Source of the DNA: Spongospora subterranea f. sp. subterranea
Taxonomy: Eukaryota; Endomyxa: Phytomyxea; Phytomyxea; Plasmodiophorida
Length of the DNA: 64,000 bases
NCBI GenBank assembly: GCA_049724395.1
Contig: JAUGWO010000238.1
Location: 1 to 64,000, forward strand
Direction of reading: 5' to 3'
The notes beneath the pieces were generated by a model. That model made no database searches. It worked only from the letters and a program-made list of their open reading frames with translations, and was not told where the DNA came from. Made by a program: the position numbers and the translations under genes. Of the stretch, positions 9,046-20,120 are shown piece after piece. Within the stretch, counting starts at the first letter, position 1, and every line of letters starts with the position of its first letter.

Positions 9046-10830
9046 AGGTGAATACTGTCACCAAGATACTCGACATCAATCCGGGTTCAATTAACATTCA
9101 AAGAAATGATGGGAGTACAACACTTCATCTTGCTGCGCGATCACCAAGGTAAACTGAATGTTTTCACTGAGCTCCATTGAATCCTCTGATAATTGTAAAG
9201 GGAACATGTCGGCATGTTTTTATTAGAAAAGGGTGCCAATCCAGCTATACGCGATGAATCTGGCAATAGAGCATTGCACGCCGCTGTTTTCCATCTCCGG
9301 TATGATGCCCATTTATGTGTAATATCTGACAGCCCTGACAGGACTAATATCTGTCAATAAGATCTTGCACATCAACTCGGCTGCTTTTTCTGACATCCTA
9401 ACAGGTCACAAACTATCACCAATTTCTTTAGCCGCAACCTTGTTGACCTTCAAAACAATGAAGGCCACACAGCGCTTCATCTTGCTTTGCAATCACAATC
9501 GTATTTTTTTATCAAGATCGGCATGGCTCTATTGGAGAATGGCGCCAATCTAGCTTTAGTCGATAGAGTTGGAATGACAGCATTGCATGCCGCTGCTGCT
9601 AATGGCCATTTACATGAAGACACACATTATCTGACAGCTTGACAGGGGGAATACTGTCATCAAGATCCTCGACATTAATCCGAATTTAATTAACTTAAGA
9701 AGCAAAGATAGGAGCACAGCGCTTCATCTTGCTATGGCATTACAATCGTATTTCGAATTTTCGCTGAGCTTTATTAAATCCTCTGATAACTGTATAGTGA
9801 TGAGGTCGCGATCATTTTATTGGGGAGGGCGCCAATCTTGCTATTACCGATAGAAATGGGGATACAGCATTGCACATCGCCGTTGTTAATGATGGCTGGT
9901 ATGATGACATTTACATGCGAACAAACATTATCTGACAGCCTCACAGGTTTGATTTTATCACAATGATCTTGATCTTTGATCCTCAACCTATTGACATTCA
10001 AAACGAGTTTGGGAGAACAGCACTTCTTCTTGCTGTTCGATCGCGATCGTAATGTTGAGTTTTTCGCTGAGCTTTATTGATTCCTCTGATAATTGTGTAG
10101 GGAGGAGGCGGCCATGATTTTATTGAAGCATGGCGCCAATCCAGCTTTAGCCGATATAAATGGGGAGACAGCATTGCACGCCGCTGCTGCTAAAGGCCTG
10201 TATGATGCCCAATTATTTATATGAAAACACACATTATCTGACAGCCTGACAGGGTGAATACTGTCACCAAGATTATCGACATCAATCCGGGTCTAATTAA
10301 CTTAACAAAATATGATATGAGCACAGCGCTTCATCTTGCTATGGAATCACAATCGTATTTTCGACTTTTTCGCTGAGCTTTATTAAATCCTCAGCATCGC
10401 ATATTCGTTGATGATAACTGTATAGGCAAAGGTCACGAGCGTTCTATTGGTGAGAGAGGCGCCAATCCAGCCAGTACCGCTAAAAATGGGGATACAGCAT
10501 TGCACATCGCTGTTGTTAATGGCTGGTATGATGATATTTATATAAGAACAAACATTATCTGACAGCCTCACAGGTTTGTTGGTATCACAATGATCTTGAC
10601 CTTTGATCATCAACCTATTGACATTCAAAACAAGTTGAGGAGAACAGCACTTCTTCTTGCTGTTCGATGGCAATCGTATTATTGAACTTTTCGCTGAGCT
10701 TTATTGAATCCTCTGATGATTGTTTAGGGAGGAGGCGGCCATGATTCTTTTGGAGCATGGCGCCAATTTAGCTTTGGCCGATGTAAATGGGGAGACAGCA
10801 TTGAACGCCGCTGCTGCTCGACCAAGTTTT
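9046..10830 (+). repeat. Higher-order tandem repeat, three copies of about 600 bp
   Basis: Intron and exon sequence repeat together. The block with AATACTGTCACCAAGAT, the shared intron CGCTGAGCTTTATTGAATCC and the intron tail TATCTGACAGCC recurs at about 9,046, 9,645 and 10,255, each followed by a diverged half-unit (9,365, 9,955, 10,570). Alternate 300-bp units resemble each other more than their neighbours, so growth was probably by duplication of unit pairs. Confidence 0.75.
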
Positions 10831-11031
10831 TTATCACCACATTGTCCCGCTCAGGAAAACATTTCAACTGGCCCCAGGATAAACCCTTGTTTTCTTCAAC
10901 ACGATCTTCATTACCTCAGCAATATCAGTCTGCTGCTGGGCAGTTTGGATTACTTCAAACCCTTTCTCTTCCTTCGATCGATATTTATCTCGTCACTGCC
11001 CATGTATCGCGCTGTAGAAATTGTGTATTAA
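9046..11031 (+). CDS. Ankyrin-repeat protein built of duplicated exon units (5' end lost)
   Basis: About twelve half-repeat exons on the plus strand form six ~300-bp units. Each unit has an exon like DGSTTLHLAARS, a ~50-bp intron (GTAA...TTGTAAAG or similar), an exon like LLEKGANPAIRDESGNRALH, and a second short intron ending CTGACAG. These are ankyrin repeats, which act in protein binding. The last exon (10,730-11,031) reads MILLEHGANLALADVNG and then a non-ankyrin tail ending at 11,031. The upstream end is lost against the retroelement at ~9,045, so no start codon or promoter is seen. In unit 3 (near 9,810-9,850) the frame slips, and one intron in unit 2 appears shortened and read through, so part of the array may be decaying. 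Partner and role unknown. Confidence 0.75.
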
Positions 11032-11037
11032 TTTGGT

Positions 11038-11929
11038 CTAGTTGAGAACATGGCTCTCGTACGTCGGGATCATGTACTTGATGTTGATGAACGCATCCTC
11101 TCCTCCATTGATCTCAAACAGCTCCAGCGTCTCCTCGATGAGATCTCCCATATTATCCCTTTTTCTCTGCCCGTAATCGATCGCGTCCCCGTTGTTAACT
11201 GTCTCAACAACCAACACATGTTGATTACTGACGGTTCGCTGGCGATATCCAATGCGTCATACCGTTGGTATTCTTGAACAGATTGAACACAGGAAGGATC
11301 TGCCTGTAATATGGGACCAGCGCTTCCCCGATCCTATCCCCGGCCTGAACCAACTGCTGCAGCACTTGCAATAACGGGCAAATAATCTCGGGATCGCGAG
11401 TGTTCAACGCCGCTGTGAGAAAGGGGATCAGATCAAGATCCCTAACAATACACGGCGACCTCACTTTTGATCGGAATGATAATCTGTGGGATCACAGGAA
11501 GAACTTTTTCTGGACCATTCGATAGCAGATCTTTAGTTCCGGCAAATGCAAGGAAACCGGTACGGCTCCGTTTTCTCGCGAAGCCCGTCAACGAATATCG
11601 GCAGATAGTGATGGAAATCCAGCTTGGCGATATCAGCCTGTTTTCGTGGCGGAAACCATCATTCGTATCCAATTGCTGCTTTGAGAACCCAGGTTTACCT
11701 TCCACTGGACTCGACGCGTTGCCCCAGCAAAGAGAACACGAATAGGGAGATCGCCCCGATCGTAGAACCGACGGAACTGTGTGATTTCCGTTGAGGGTCT
11801 GATCTTCTTCGCTCCGACACGAGCTGGTCCTTTGTCCTTATCATGCAGTTTCGGTTTGGCTAAACTCGACGATGCCCCGCCTTTGCCGACCATCTTCATG
11901 TACAGTTGCCGGCGCGGGTTCGCCTTCAT
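11038..11929 (-). CDS. PACRG: PACRG (Parkin co-regulated gene protein), axonemal inner-junction protein
   Basis: PACRG sits at the inner junction of ciliary doublet microtubules. Four exons on the minus strand join cleanly. Exon 1 (from the ATG at 11,929) ends TRRVQWK; exon 2 covers [20 protein letters not shown] to [13 protein letters not shown]; exon 3 covers [20 protein letters not shown] to [12 protein letters not shown]; exon 4 covers [20 protein letters not shown] to the typical C-terminus [14 protein letters not shown] and a stop at 11,038. Introns are about 50-65 bp with GT-AG ends. The order and spacing match vertebrate PACRG over the whole HEAT-like fold, so it looks complete and functional. 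Its stop lies 6 bp from the stop of the ankyrin gene. The N-terminus is less conserved and the start is the first Met of the open exon. Confidence 0.93.
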
Positions 11930-13054
11930 TTGCTGCGCGGTTTGAGAACAATTCGAAACGCATGAGCCGGGACGACGTGAATTACCTTCTCGGCATTCAG
12001 ATGCGATTGCAATGCCGTTGCCATATTCGCCCTGAATACTGTCAACCCAATCACGCTATTCCGATGAACCGAATCGATGTAAATATCCGATATTTTGATC
12101 AACCGATCAATACCTCGTTAAGATCTACCACCTCGATCGGAACAGGCACAACTTTGGTGGGTCATCGAAATCAGATTTCGGTTCGGTTTCCATTGATGCA
12201 GGTCGAGGAGTGATGTTTCTTGAAAATTGTTCATGATTCCTGTCGAGAAAAGTGCCCATGGACTGGGAAAACGTACTCAATTCGCAGAGCAGCTCGAGAG
12301 GTGTTGAGTTATCATGATTTGCCAAACTCGCCGTTATTGCCGCCGACCATTCCATATATCCAAAGCAAAGCGGCCAATGACCGATCATACAAGCTGATAA
12401 AGACTCGTATTGCGGCACAGGTCTACTAGTGATTTCAGGGTGGTTTGTGGAAGCATGTACAGGGCACAATGTTCTTTGGCCGTTGCGTTGACATTAGTTG
12501 CAATTGGGACACAAATGCCATTACTTTTAACGCTCAACACCGGCATCGTTGCCTCCATGATGTATTTTACTTCAGATAGCGATAAGCTGATCCGAAATTT
12601 ATCCCGGAAACTGCAACAGTGCTGCGCGACGTGTCTTAATCGCAAATGAGCAGTTTGATCTCCTTCTAACTTAAGCGGTTGCAACAGGAGCTAAACCGTC
12701 GTCCTTTACGACGAAATCAACTTTCTATCTTCCGCCTTGAGCTTGAATAAAGGCGATCTGGTTGGTTACAGAGCATCTTTGTCGCTGGACGCTGCCGTCG
12801 AATTTCGTACTATTATCACATTTTAATGTTTAATGTCATTGTGAACAGTTGGAATAGTTGACGATTCGTGTACTGATGCAGTAATTGAAGATTCCGTTTT
12901 CTTTTTCTGCAAATTCCTAGATTCTGTTGACGACTTTATCTAACCTCGATCTTATCGTTACATTGGTCAAATGAAGATCCGTTTTTGTAAGTGATGCTCG
13001 AACGAATGTTATTATTATTGAATAAATTGCATGTTTTATGTCCCACAGCCCACA
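11930..13054. other. Stretch with no confidently assigned gene
   Basis: Between PACRG and the SDF2-like gene several open frames occur. On plus: about 11,955-12,213 (starts MSRDDVNYLLGIQ), 12,220-12,429, and 12,410-12,649 with a hydrophobic segment (SLAVALTLVAIGTQMPLLL). On minus: 12,385-12,684. I could not link them by good splice sites or match a family. The plus-strand series is the better candidate for a small multi-exon gene. The last ~250 bases are A/T-rich and probably hold the SDF2-like promoter. Confidence 0.3.
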
Positions 13055-13114
13055 ATGTCGACTGCTGTTCACTTGTCAAAGTCCGCGCGAATTGTCAACA
13101 CTGTACCCGAGATC

Positions 13115-14099
13115 ATGGCGACGTGGGAAGCGGCTGTCGCTGCGATCGTATTGTTGGCTGTGTGCCATGGAAGCAAGGACACCTTGATGAAAGGTGTCCG
13201 ATAAAACTCATGTGGATGTTTATCTTTGGTTTGCCTTACTATCTGCACAATAGATTACCCGGCCGTCACGTACTTTAGCGCTCCTCAAATCATTCACAAC
13301 GATAATAAGTTCAGGCTACATTCCCATGCGATCAATTATGGCAATAGTCCAGGATCGGGTCAGCAATCCGTCACTGGATTCGATCAGTATGTAGAATTCT
13401 GGAGCTGTTGATCCTTGTTTGTTGATTGATGCGAATAGGGCGCACCATGAAAATCTGTTCCAAATCGTAGCTGCGTACGGGAAACCTGCTATACCCACAG
13501 GTCTTGCGATAACTGGTTTGATGCTGGATTTTGCTCAGATTTATACGAAACAGGGACCAACATTTCTTGCGGTAGTACCATTCGTCTCAAACATGTTGGG
13601 ACGCAAAAATTCCTGCATAGCCATTTACACAAATCGCCGTTATCTCAAAATCAAGAGGTGCTATCTCCAAAGGATCTTTGTATTAAGTGTTGACTGTAAT
13701 TGTTGTCAGGTGAGCTGTTTCGGAAATGATGCAGGCAGCGATTCCGGTGACAATTGGAAAGTCGTCTGCTCGGAAACGTTTTGGGGTCGAAAAACTGTGG
13801 TGGAATTTCTTCATGTAGATACTCAGAAATATTTGGCAATGAAACAGAATAGCATGTATACCAACGCTAATTGTCCTCAATGTCCAATCATCGGACAACT
13901 TGAAGTATTTTGCCAAGGACAATCGAACAGGGATACTAAGTTTAAGGTTAGGATATCTGTCTCCGTACTTTGGAAAGCTGATGAACGTCATTGCTTCCAG
14001 GCGGCAGAAGGTATATATCACCGGCTTCCAACCCAGGATGATGTCGAAGTTGAGGATGATGACGATTCTAGCGGTGAAAATTATGAGCGCGATCTATAA
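13115..14099 (+). CDS. SDF2-like ER protein with MIR domains
   Basis: SDF2 family proteins work in the ER lumen with DnaJ/BiP in protein quality control. The start at 13,115 gives a signal peptide (MATWEAAVAAIVLLAVCHGS); an in-frame ATG at 13,055 is an alternative. An intron (13,190-13,252) joins to YPAVTYFSAPQIIHNDNKFR, then LHSHAINYGNSPGSGQQSVTG, the family's first MIR motif. A second MIR follows (CGSTIRLKHVGTQKFLHSHL, SPLSQNQE, then VSCFGNDAGSDSGDNWKVVC), and a third (EFLHVDTQKYLAMKQN). The last exon begins AAEGIYHRLP, the family's usual end, and adds an acidic tail in place of the KDEL-like signal of some homologues. Splices near 13,660-13,710 and 13,945-14,000 are clear; the one around 13,460-13,540 is not settled. 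The stop faces TBCE 49 bp away. Confidence 0.85.
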
Positions 14100-14148
14100 A
14101 ATTTCCGTTGTACAGTAAATGATAACTCGGTGTCGTTTTGTACCGCTT

Positions 14149-16118
14149 TTAATTACAGCAATTTTGCGAACCATTGACTGGTTCCTTTGCTTCAATAATA
14201 ATCTCGCTCTTTGTCGCAATGGAATAATATTCTAGAGGATATTCATGGTCGTGTAATAGCATTGGAAACGCAGATTCACTATCGAAGTAGTACAAATCGA
14301 CCTCAAAAAGCTGGATCGATTTTGAATACGCGTCGGGAAAGTTGTAAAAGCAATGCGACAGACATGGAAGGTAAGACATTGCGAACGACTGGTACCATCG
14401 TCATTGATGCAGGCAAGTTCGATCGTAAAGTTAACGATATAGTCTCTCCCGAATCGCGCAGAGTTTGATCAGAGGATCGAGAGAGGTGAATTGCGTCTGT
14501 AGCACTTTTCAGAACAGCCCCATATGTAATATGTTGCCAAAGTACCGTGATATTCAGAAAGCAAAGTTATATGCCGCCTAGACGTTTTGAATATAGCAGA
14601 GGTTGAGCAGTAATTGATGAACTCCAATTCTGAATTTTTTCGCTCCTTTCTGGTGACCTGACTCCGATTGAGAATAGTCAAGCCAGACAATAGCCCAATA
14701 ACTAGCGTCACTTTTTCAAAGACAGAAATATTTTGATGATAACAATAGCGTACGTAATCTTCTGCCACGACTCGCTCCAACTGTAGCCTCGAACGGATTA
14801 TTTTGAACTCTTAGAGTAGTTAATGAGTTTAAATTTTGCAGTTGATCGAACGCGTCAATTGTCGAAAACTTGTTGCCGTACAACGATAAAGAAACGAGGC
14901 TTTTGAAGTCTTCTGCTGTGATAACTCCGACTTGAGATAAGTAATTATTGTTTACGACCAACTCAGTCAGGCTATGCAAGAAAATTACAAACATTAAAAA
15001 AAAATGAAGATGTTGGGAACCTGTGAAGTCGTGCAAACGCGCTTAATTGATGCCAATCGCCGATGGCGTTGCCTGTAAGATCTAAAAGTTTTAAACAGCT
15101 CAGGCTGTAATCAGAAAATCCAGGGAAACTTCTTAGATTGTTATCACAGAGATATAACTGCTCGAGACGTGAAAAACAAGATCGTGACGAAAGGTAGGAA
15201 ACCTAAACAATTGATTGGCAAATCCGCGCGCTGATGTCCAAAAACACTTACATGCGACCAAATATTTTGTATGTCGTTAACCATGAGGACCCTAAGCTGG
15301 GGCAGCGCTTTTTCCAATCGAAGGGCAAATTCTTCGGGCAGGTCAAGATTCATCAAGTTCCGACCCAATCGCAACTCAGATACGCTTGCTGGCAACCTCA
15401 GAAGTTGATTCCAATCCGTCAACAGAGTATTTTCCAAGTCTATTTCTGTTGCATCTAAATAGCTATGAGCCCTGGATTACATATTGGCGATGAAGACAAC
15501 CGACTTGGGCAAATTGAAGAAAAGTTCTCATCGACGGAATCGACGTTTGTGTCATGGACAGACATTAGTAGAAGATTTTCAATTTGAGATTGTTTCGAAA
15601 TGACCCTTGATTCGCCTACGAAATGATCATTATAACGGCATGGAAGCCACTCTGCAATTGGTAATACCGACAAATTCTACATTGATTCTGAATTCTCCAG
15701 ATCGTTCAGTATTCTTTCCAATTAGAAAGTTTTCACCAGCTGATAAGCATTAGTTGACATTATTCACCTATAGTGTTTCACCTTCTGATTGGTCAGCATA
15801 TTTAGCTTTGACGGCGTCTAGAAGTGTTATCGCTCGCGAGCATTGATCAGGTCTAACGAAAGATCCTGAACGTGAATTTGCACAGCTGAAATATCTTTTA
15901 TCCCGAACCAAACCGTCGTGTCTTCCACGAGATGGCTGATCCCATTCCACTCCAAGCCATTCACCCTTACTGCCTTCAACCTAACGACACCACAAAATTA
16001 ATACCACATCCCGCAACAGCATGAGCATTTGGAAACACACCTGCCCAATATATCGTATGGTCGCTTTGCATTGGTCTTTTCCAGCCCGAACTCTCTGTAG
16101 CAGCATCCAGGATTCCAT
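14149..16118 (-). CDS. TBCE: Tubulin-folding cofactor E (CAP-Gly, LRR, UBL)
   Basis: TBCE binds alpha-tubulin and, with cofactors A-D, assembles the tubulin heterodimer. The start at 16,118 gives MESWMLLQRVRAGKDQ, matching the beginning of the CAP-Gly domain. After an intron (about 16,048-15,983) comes GEWLGVEWDQPSRGRHDG and SGSFVRPDQCS, the CAP-Gly core (about residues 1-85). Leucine-rich repeats follow in several exons: LENTLLTDWNQLL and LPASVSELRLGRN near 15,400, LTELVVNNNYL and LVSLSLYGNKF near 14,950-14,870, and SLTTLRVQNNPF near 14,800. The C-terminal exon (14,379-14,149) resembles the TBCE ubiquitin-like domain, ending YPLEYYSIATKSEIIIEAKE. Order and length fit the family. Internal introns between 15,140 and 15,760 and around 14,400-14,720 are not fully resolved. 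Confidence 0.85.
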
Positions 16119-16381
16119 GGTCTTTTCCGAATTAGAACAGCACGGAGATGTCCGCCCTTATTCCCGTGATGATCCGCCAACGCCAATGTGGTAATGAAGA
16201 GCGGTCAGGGGAGCTATCTCTGTACCGTCAACAACTCCACCCATTCTCATGCTGCACCTCCTCTACACTGTCCCAGACTGCTGCACACATCATCGTTACC
16301 ACAGCATGCCCATACTGCTACACTGAACGCGGCCTTCATCTGATCGCATTCTGTTGATTGTGGCGCTGGTTCCAGGAAGCC

Positions 16382-18341
16382 ATGGAACGCGATACTTCCT
16401 GGCTGGATCAGTGCAGGCAGGCAATACTCAACACTGAAGAGTGGCAAACCATTTCCATTACGATCTATCAGCAGCTGCAAAATGCTCTGGCGGAAGATCG
16501 CGCAGGTTTTTTCTCTGATCTTTCTCCCGACGAACAACTTGCCTATATGGGTAAAATCGAGGAACGGTGTACGTCTTCCTGCCTGGAAAGTGCCTGATTG
16601 TTGACTGTAATTTTTATAGTCGTTAACCTACCGTCGTATCCTTCGTTTATGAAAAAATTATCCGGAATTGTTGACCAGTCCATTGCCAATGTGGTCGACT
16701 CAAGCTCTGATGAATCGTCGTCATCATCGAGACTTCAGCGTATTCTTGAGTATACATCCGCTGCCGCAGCGTCTCTGTTGAGGTCGTCTTCGAATTCGAT
16801 GGCTACCGAGACTTTTCAGCGTCTGAAGATACTAAAAAATATACCACTTTCTAGCACGCTGCGCCGTGATGTAGTGTTATTTGCCTTGAGTACAAAGCCA
16901 ACAAAACAGTTACATGCGTTTTGGTAGGTATGGCGCCTTTGCCTGTCCTATCCTTCGATTAGAAGCTCATTCCAGGTATGTTTTTCGTAGCCAAATTGCT
17001 AAATGCGGCAGATTAACCACCGTTTCGGAATAAAGGAGAAATTCGCATCCAGTAATGGCCTTCTTACCGAGCAGGAGTTGGATATTGGTTCAAAGGTGGA
17101 ATAGTTTAATTTGGATGAAAGCTTACTCAAAGGGATTTTTGCAGTGTGAAGCCATCTTGATTAAATCGTTTCCGCAGCTGTTAGGAGACCACGAATTTCT
17201 ATCCGATATGAGGACTGTATTGGCATTTCTTGATGCTGAATCCATGCCCATTCATGCAACCGCTTTTTATTTTATATTTCCTGCATTATTTGCATATCGT
17301 AGAGGTATTCAACGACATTGATATTTTACTCGCACCTTAAACACTGTAAAGGTCCTGAAAAAAGGAGCGATGCCCTAACTGATATTGTCGAACATATGGC
17401 CGCCCTTGAGCGAGCTAACTATGTTCTAACGTTAGTAGATCAACAGATGTTCACAACTTTCGTAATACGGCTTGACGCCGACCTAAAAGCCAAGGATCCC
17501 GAATTGTACAAAGTTAGCTGCAATATTGGGGTTGTTTGTAGACGGTGTATAAACAATAATAGGTCATCGAGAGAGTGTCGATCGAAAGGCGATCTGTGGG
17601 TAGTTCCGCCAGCGGCAAACTTTCTTCTTATTCCGCAGGAATCCGTTCATATGCAGTTGTTAGCGGCTTGGAGGTACCTCTCTGTTTGTTCAAGTAATAT
17701 AAGTTGGTGTTTAAAACTCTACAGGATGCGTTGGACGAACTCTGCCAATATAATTTCATCCGAGTTTGCTCCATCCCCGTAATGATGTACGTTTGGGATC
17801 AGCTAATTCTATCTAGATGGGAAGCGCTACCTCGACTCTCGGTCGTGTTCCTTGTCTGTTTACGGAAACCGCTTCTCAAGGTACTTGGATATCTATGGCT
17901 CTTGTGATATCTGTTGAACCCTTTAGTGCACATCAGCATTGGCGTTCTGCCAAGTCATTTCCCGTCTAGGCCCACACTTACAACTTGGTTCGCTTCAGCG
18001 TAGTATGACAGTTTTGTACTCGATTCAAAGGCCGCATTCATTGTTCGATGGACCTGGCACTATTTTTTCAGCGACTGCGTTTCCTGGAAACAAAGTTGAA
18101 GGTTTGCTGAAACATGTACGTCATAATATAATATGGGATTTCAACAGTCTTTGTTTTGTCAGGATTCAATCTGTCAGGTCTAGGGAAGTTTGATGACGAA
18201 TACGAGCAACATCAGAGTCGCATCGAAGACATAATGAAATTATGGAAAAAGAGATCGCGTCAATTGGCATATTGGGTAATGTTTATCAGAGCAAGATCCA
18301 TCATTCATGCAACTGCAAGCCCCGATAAACCCATCACCTAA
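16382..18341 (+). CDS. TBC (Rab-GAP-like) domain protein, possibly TBC1D19-like
   Basis: Multi-exon gene on plus. Exon 1 (ATG 16,382) encodes a helical N-terminus (MERDTSWLDQCRQAIL) and splices at about 16,570 to VNLPSYPSFMKKLSGIVDQS near 16,620. A Ser-rich segment and IPLSSTLRRDVVLFALSTK follow (like the LR.xLW start of TBC domains). Further exons give LTDIVEHMAALERANYVL, a segment ending DPELYK, and ALDELCQYNFIRVCSIPVMM YVWDQLIL, reminiscent of the TBC C-terminal W-D motif. The overall order recalls TBC1D19: short N-terminal helical region, then a degenerate TBC. The catalytic IxxDxxR/YxQ fingers are not evident, so GAP activity is doubtful. The 3' end is uncertain: a charged tail frame ends at 18,341 and an alternative stop lies near 18,181. 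Divergent from TBCE with a 263-bp shared upstream region. Confidence 0.5.
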
Positions 18342-18350
18342 TTTCTTTAA

Positions 18351-18666
18351 ACTTTGATTTACACAACATGTACTTAATCAAACCATTTTGCTTCGCGGGC
18401 ACCAGACGCGCAATCCGTATCATTGATTCTGCTTTCGGTTGTTGAAGTGTGTGAACGATTAACGTCTTTCTAAATTAACTGCATCGGCAGGCCAATATTG
18501 CAACGCTCACTTTGATTTACACAACATGTACTTAATCAAACGATTTTGCTTCGCGGGCACCAGACGCGCAATCCATATCATTGATTCCGCTTTCGGTTGT
18601 TGAAGTGTGTGAACGATTAACGTCTTTCTAAATTAACTGCATCGGCAGGCCAATATTGCAACGCTC
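18351..18666. repeat. Direct tandem duplication, two 158-bp copies
   Basis: Positions 18,351-18,508 and 18,509-18,666 are near-identical (start ACTTTGATTTACACAACATG, end CAATATTGCAACGCTC), with only about three differences seen by eye. No coding frame is evident. Lies immediately 3' of the TBC-domain gene. Confidence 0.92.
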
Positions 18667-18891
18667 CGTGGGAAGCGCCTCGAAAAAGAACATGAGGATT
18701 GTGACACTTTGGAAAAAAAAAGACACTATCAAACAATGGCTGGAACGTTTTCATTGATGATTTTGCCAGGCTCCCAAGTACACTTTCACAGTATTTTTTT
18801 ACCAGTACTGTAGATTGATTCTGAAGGGCATTCGAATGCTGTCAGTTGGGCGAAAGCGGCGCCTGCGCGTGTCCATCACCTGTGTAATGAT
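18667..18891. other. No gene recognised
   Basis: Noncoding sequence between the tandem duplication and the 41-bp inverted repeat. Contains an A-run near 18,712-18,721. Nothing else recognised. Confidence 0.5.
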
Positions 18892-19523
18892 CACGCGCCT
18901 AAGGAATGCTGCCACCAACACGTTTACACGGTCAAACCAGTTATGTTTCCACAGTTGGGATGAGCATAGGTCCTCTAGGAGATAATACTAATTCAGCATG
19001 GCTTTGATGTTACCATCATATACCATGAACTTCATTTCCTACAATAAATCATTCTGATATTCATCGGTTTATGTCAGCATCGTTTGACTTTGAGAGATTA
19101 ACAGTCGAATTCGCGCATATTCACTACATCCTGCGTGTGCACTTGATTCAGTAGTAACGCTGCTGAGGAGGCAATCAGATAGGCAAGTGCAGATAATCGA
19201 TTTGGCCTTCTTATCAGCTTGTTGATCTTCCCTGCTCATTGGCCTGTCAAGGGGTCCTTCAATGAACCTCTCAAGTTCTTTTGTCGAAAGGTACTTTGTA
19301 ACCTTTTGTTGCCAAAGAAGTAGAATCGTCATCGTCAGAACCGTCGAATTTCTTGATAGCGGACAGAACTTCCTGCGTTATCTCGGCAACTCTAACGTTT
19401 CGGAGCGGAATCACACTGTACCAAGAGTCTATTGGTTATTCGACTGCTAATCTCTTAAAGTCTGACATCAACCGATGATTAGACCGTGTAAACGTGTTGG
19501 TGGCAGCATTCCTTAGGCGCGTG
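18892..19523. repeat. 632-bp segment bounded by 41-bp inverted repeats
   Basis: The left arm (18,892-18,932, starts CACGCGCCTAAGGAATGC) is the reverse complement of the right arm (19,483-19,523, ends CTTAGGCGCGTG) over 41 bases without visible mismatch. The arms enclose about 550 bp including a copia-type gag fragment. Terminal inverted repeats of this size suggest a nonautonomous DNA transposon, but no target-site duplication is evident. Confidence 0.8.
19060..19450 (-). mobile_element. Copia-type gag (UBN2-like) fossil fragment
   Basis: A minus-strand open stretch resembling the gag of Ty1/copia elements: IKKFDGSDDDD near 19,345, then WQQKVTKYLSTKELERFIEG and KAKSIICTCLSDCLLSSV at 19,310-19,150, the usual helical pattern of the UBN2 domain. 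Only this part of an element is present, and it is an old fragment. It lies wholly inside the 41-bp inverted repeats. Confidence 0.5.
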
Positions 19524-19835
19524 CTAACCGATGTCATTGGCTCGGCAGACACCAGGTTGTAACGTATGCATTTACATCTTGATCATGTTACCCTGCGCCG
19601 GGATAGACGCCCTGATTACGCGCTGACTGGCCGATTACCTTTCCCAGCTACAATGCAGTAAATTTAGCGGTGCGGGGCCTGGAAATTAGAGTTCGTATTT
19701 TATACTGGCCATTTTTTTTTAATCAATGATGTGGAGCCTTTAGAGCCTGGTTCTAGCGAAAAAAAAATGCTGAAAATAAATGAGGCCAATGTGGTTGCGC
19801 AAAACCGTCAGCCAAAGCTGAAAGAACCGAGCCCT
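19524..19835. other. No gene recognised; old repeat-like sequence
   Basis: Between the inverted repeat and the Harbinger-like remnant. Contains A/T runs (19,707-19,722; 19,759-19,767). Probably the 5' part of the transposon remnant that follows. Confidence 0.4.
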
Positions 19836-20120
19836 GCGTCGACGTCCGATGGTCTTTAGAAATGATTAAAATGCTGCTTCAGCAGCGAAAGAACCGTGGC
19901 TTGTTTTTAAACGCGACAGACAAAAAAGCCTTGATTAGAGGTTGGGAACGTGTATTTAACTCCCGGTCTTGAAAGTTAAAAACAAGTTTCAGTACTTGCA
20001 AGAACGTATCGTGCTGTCCAAGCTCACGATATAAAAACTGGCAATGTCAGGATCCCGAAGAAACCACTATACTGGGATGCATTAGTCAACCACTTTGGTG
20101 ATCGTGAAGGAATGGCTCAC
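19836..20120 (+). pseudogene. Myb/SANT-like DNA-binding domain remnant (PIF/Harbinger second ORF)
   Basis: In one frame 19,853-19,972 reads WSLEMIKMLLQQRKNRGLF and GWERVFNSRS, a trihelix/MADF-like pattern with regularly spaced Trp. After a frame change it continues VKNKFQYLQE, RYRAVQ, then LYWDALVNHFGDREG. Such proteins accompany PIF/Harbinger transposases, and a harbinger-like DDE fragment lies 0.9 kb away on the other strand. At least two frame changes make it a pseudogene. The plus-strand open frame 20,456-20,836 (acidic, then helical: LATSTHQLLLESKQYTVKLV) may be the C-terminal oligomerisation part of the same ORF. Confidence 0.5.

Noticed and set aside
11050-11277. Plus-strand open frame that looks like a small protein
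   Set aside because: It is antisense to the C-terminal exon of PACRG, which matches its family residue by residue.
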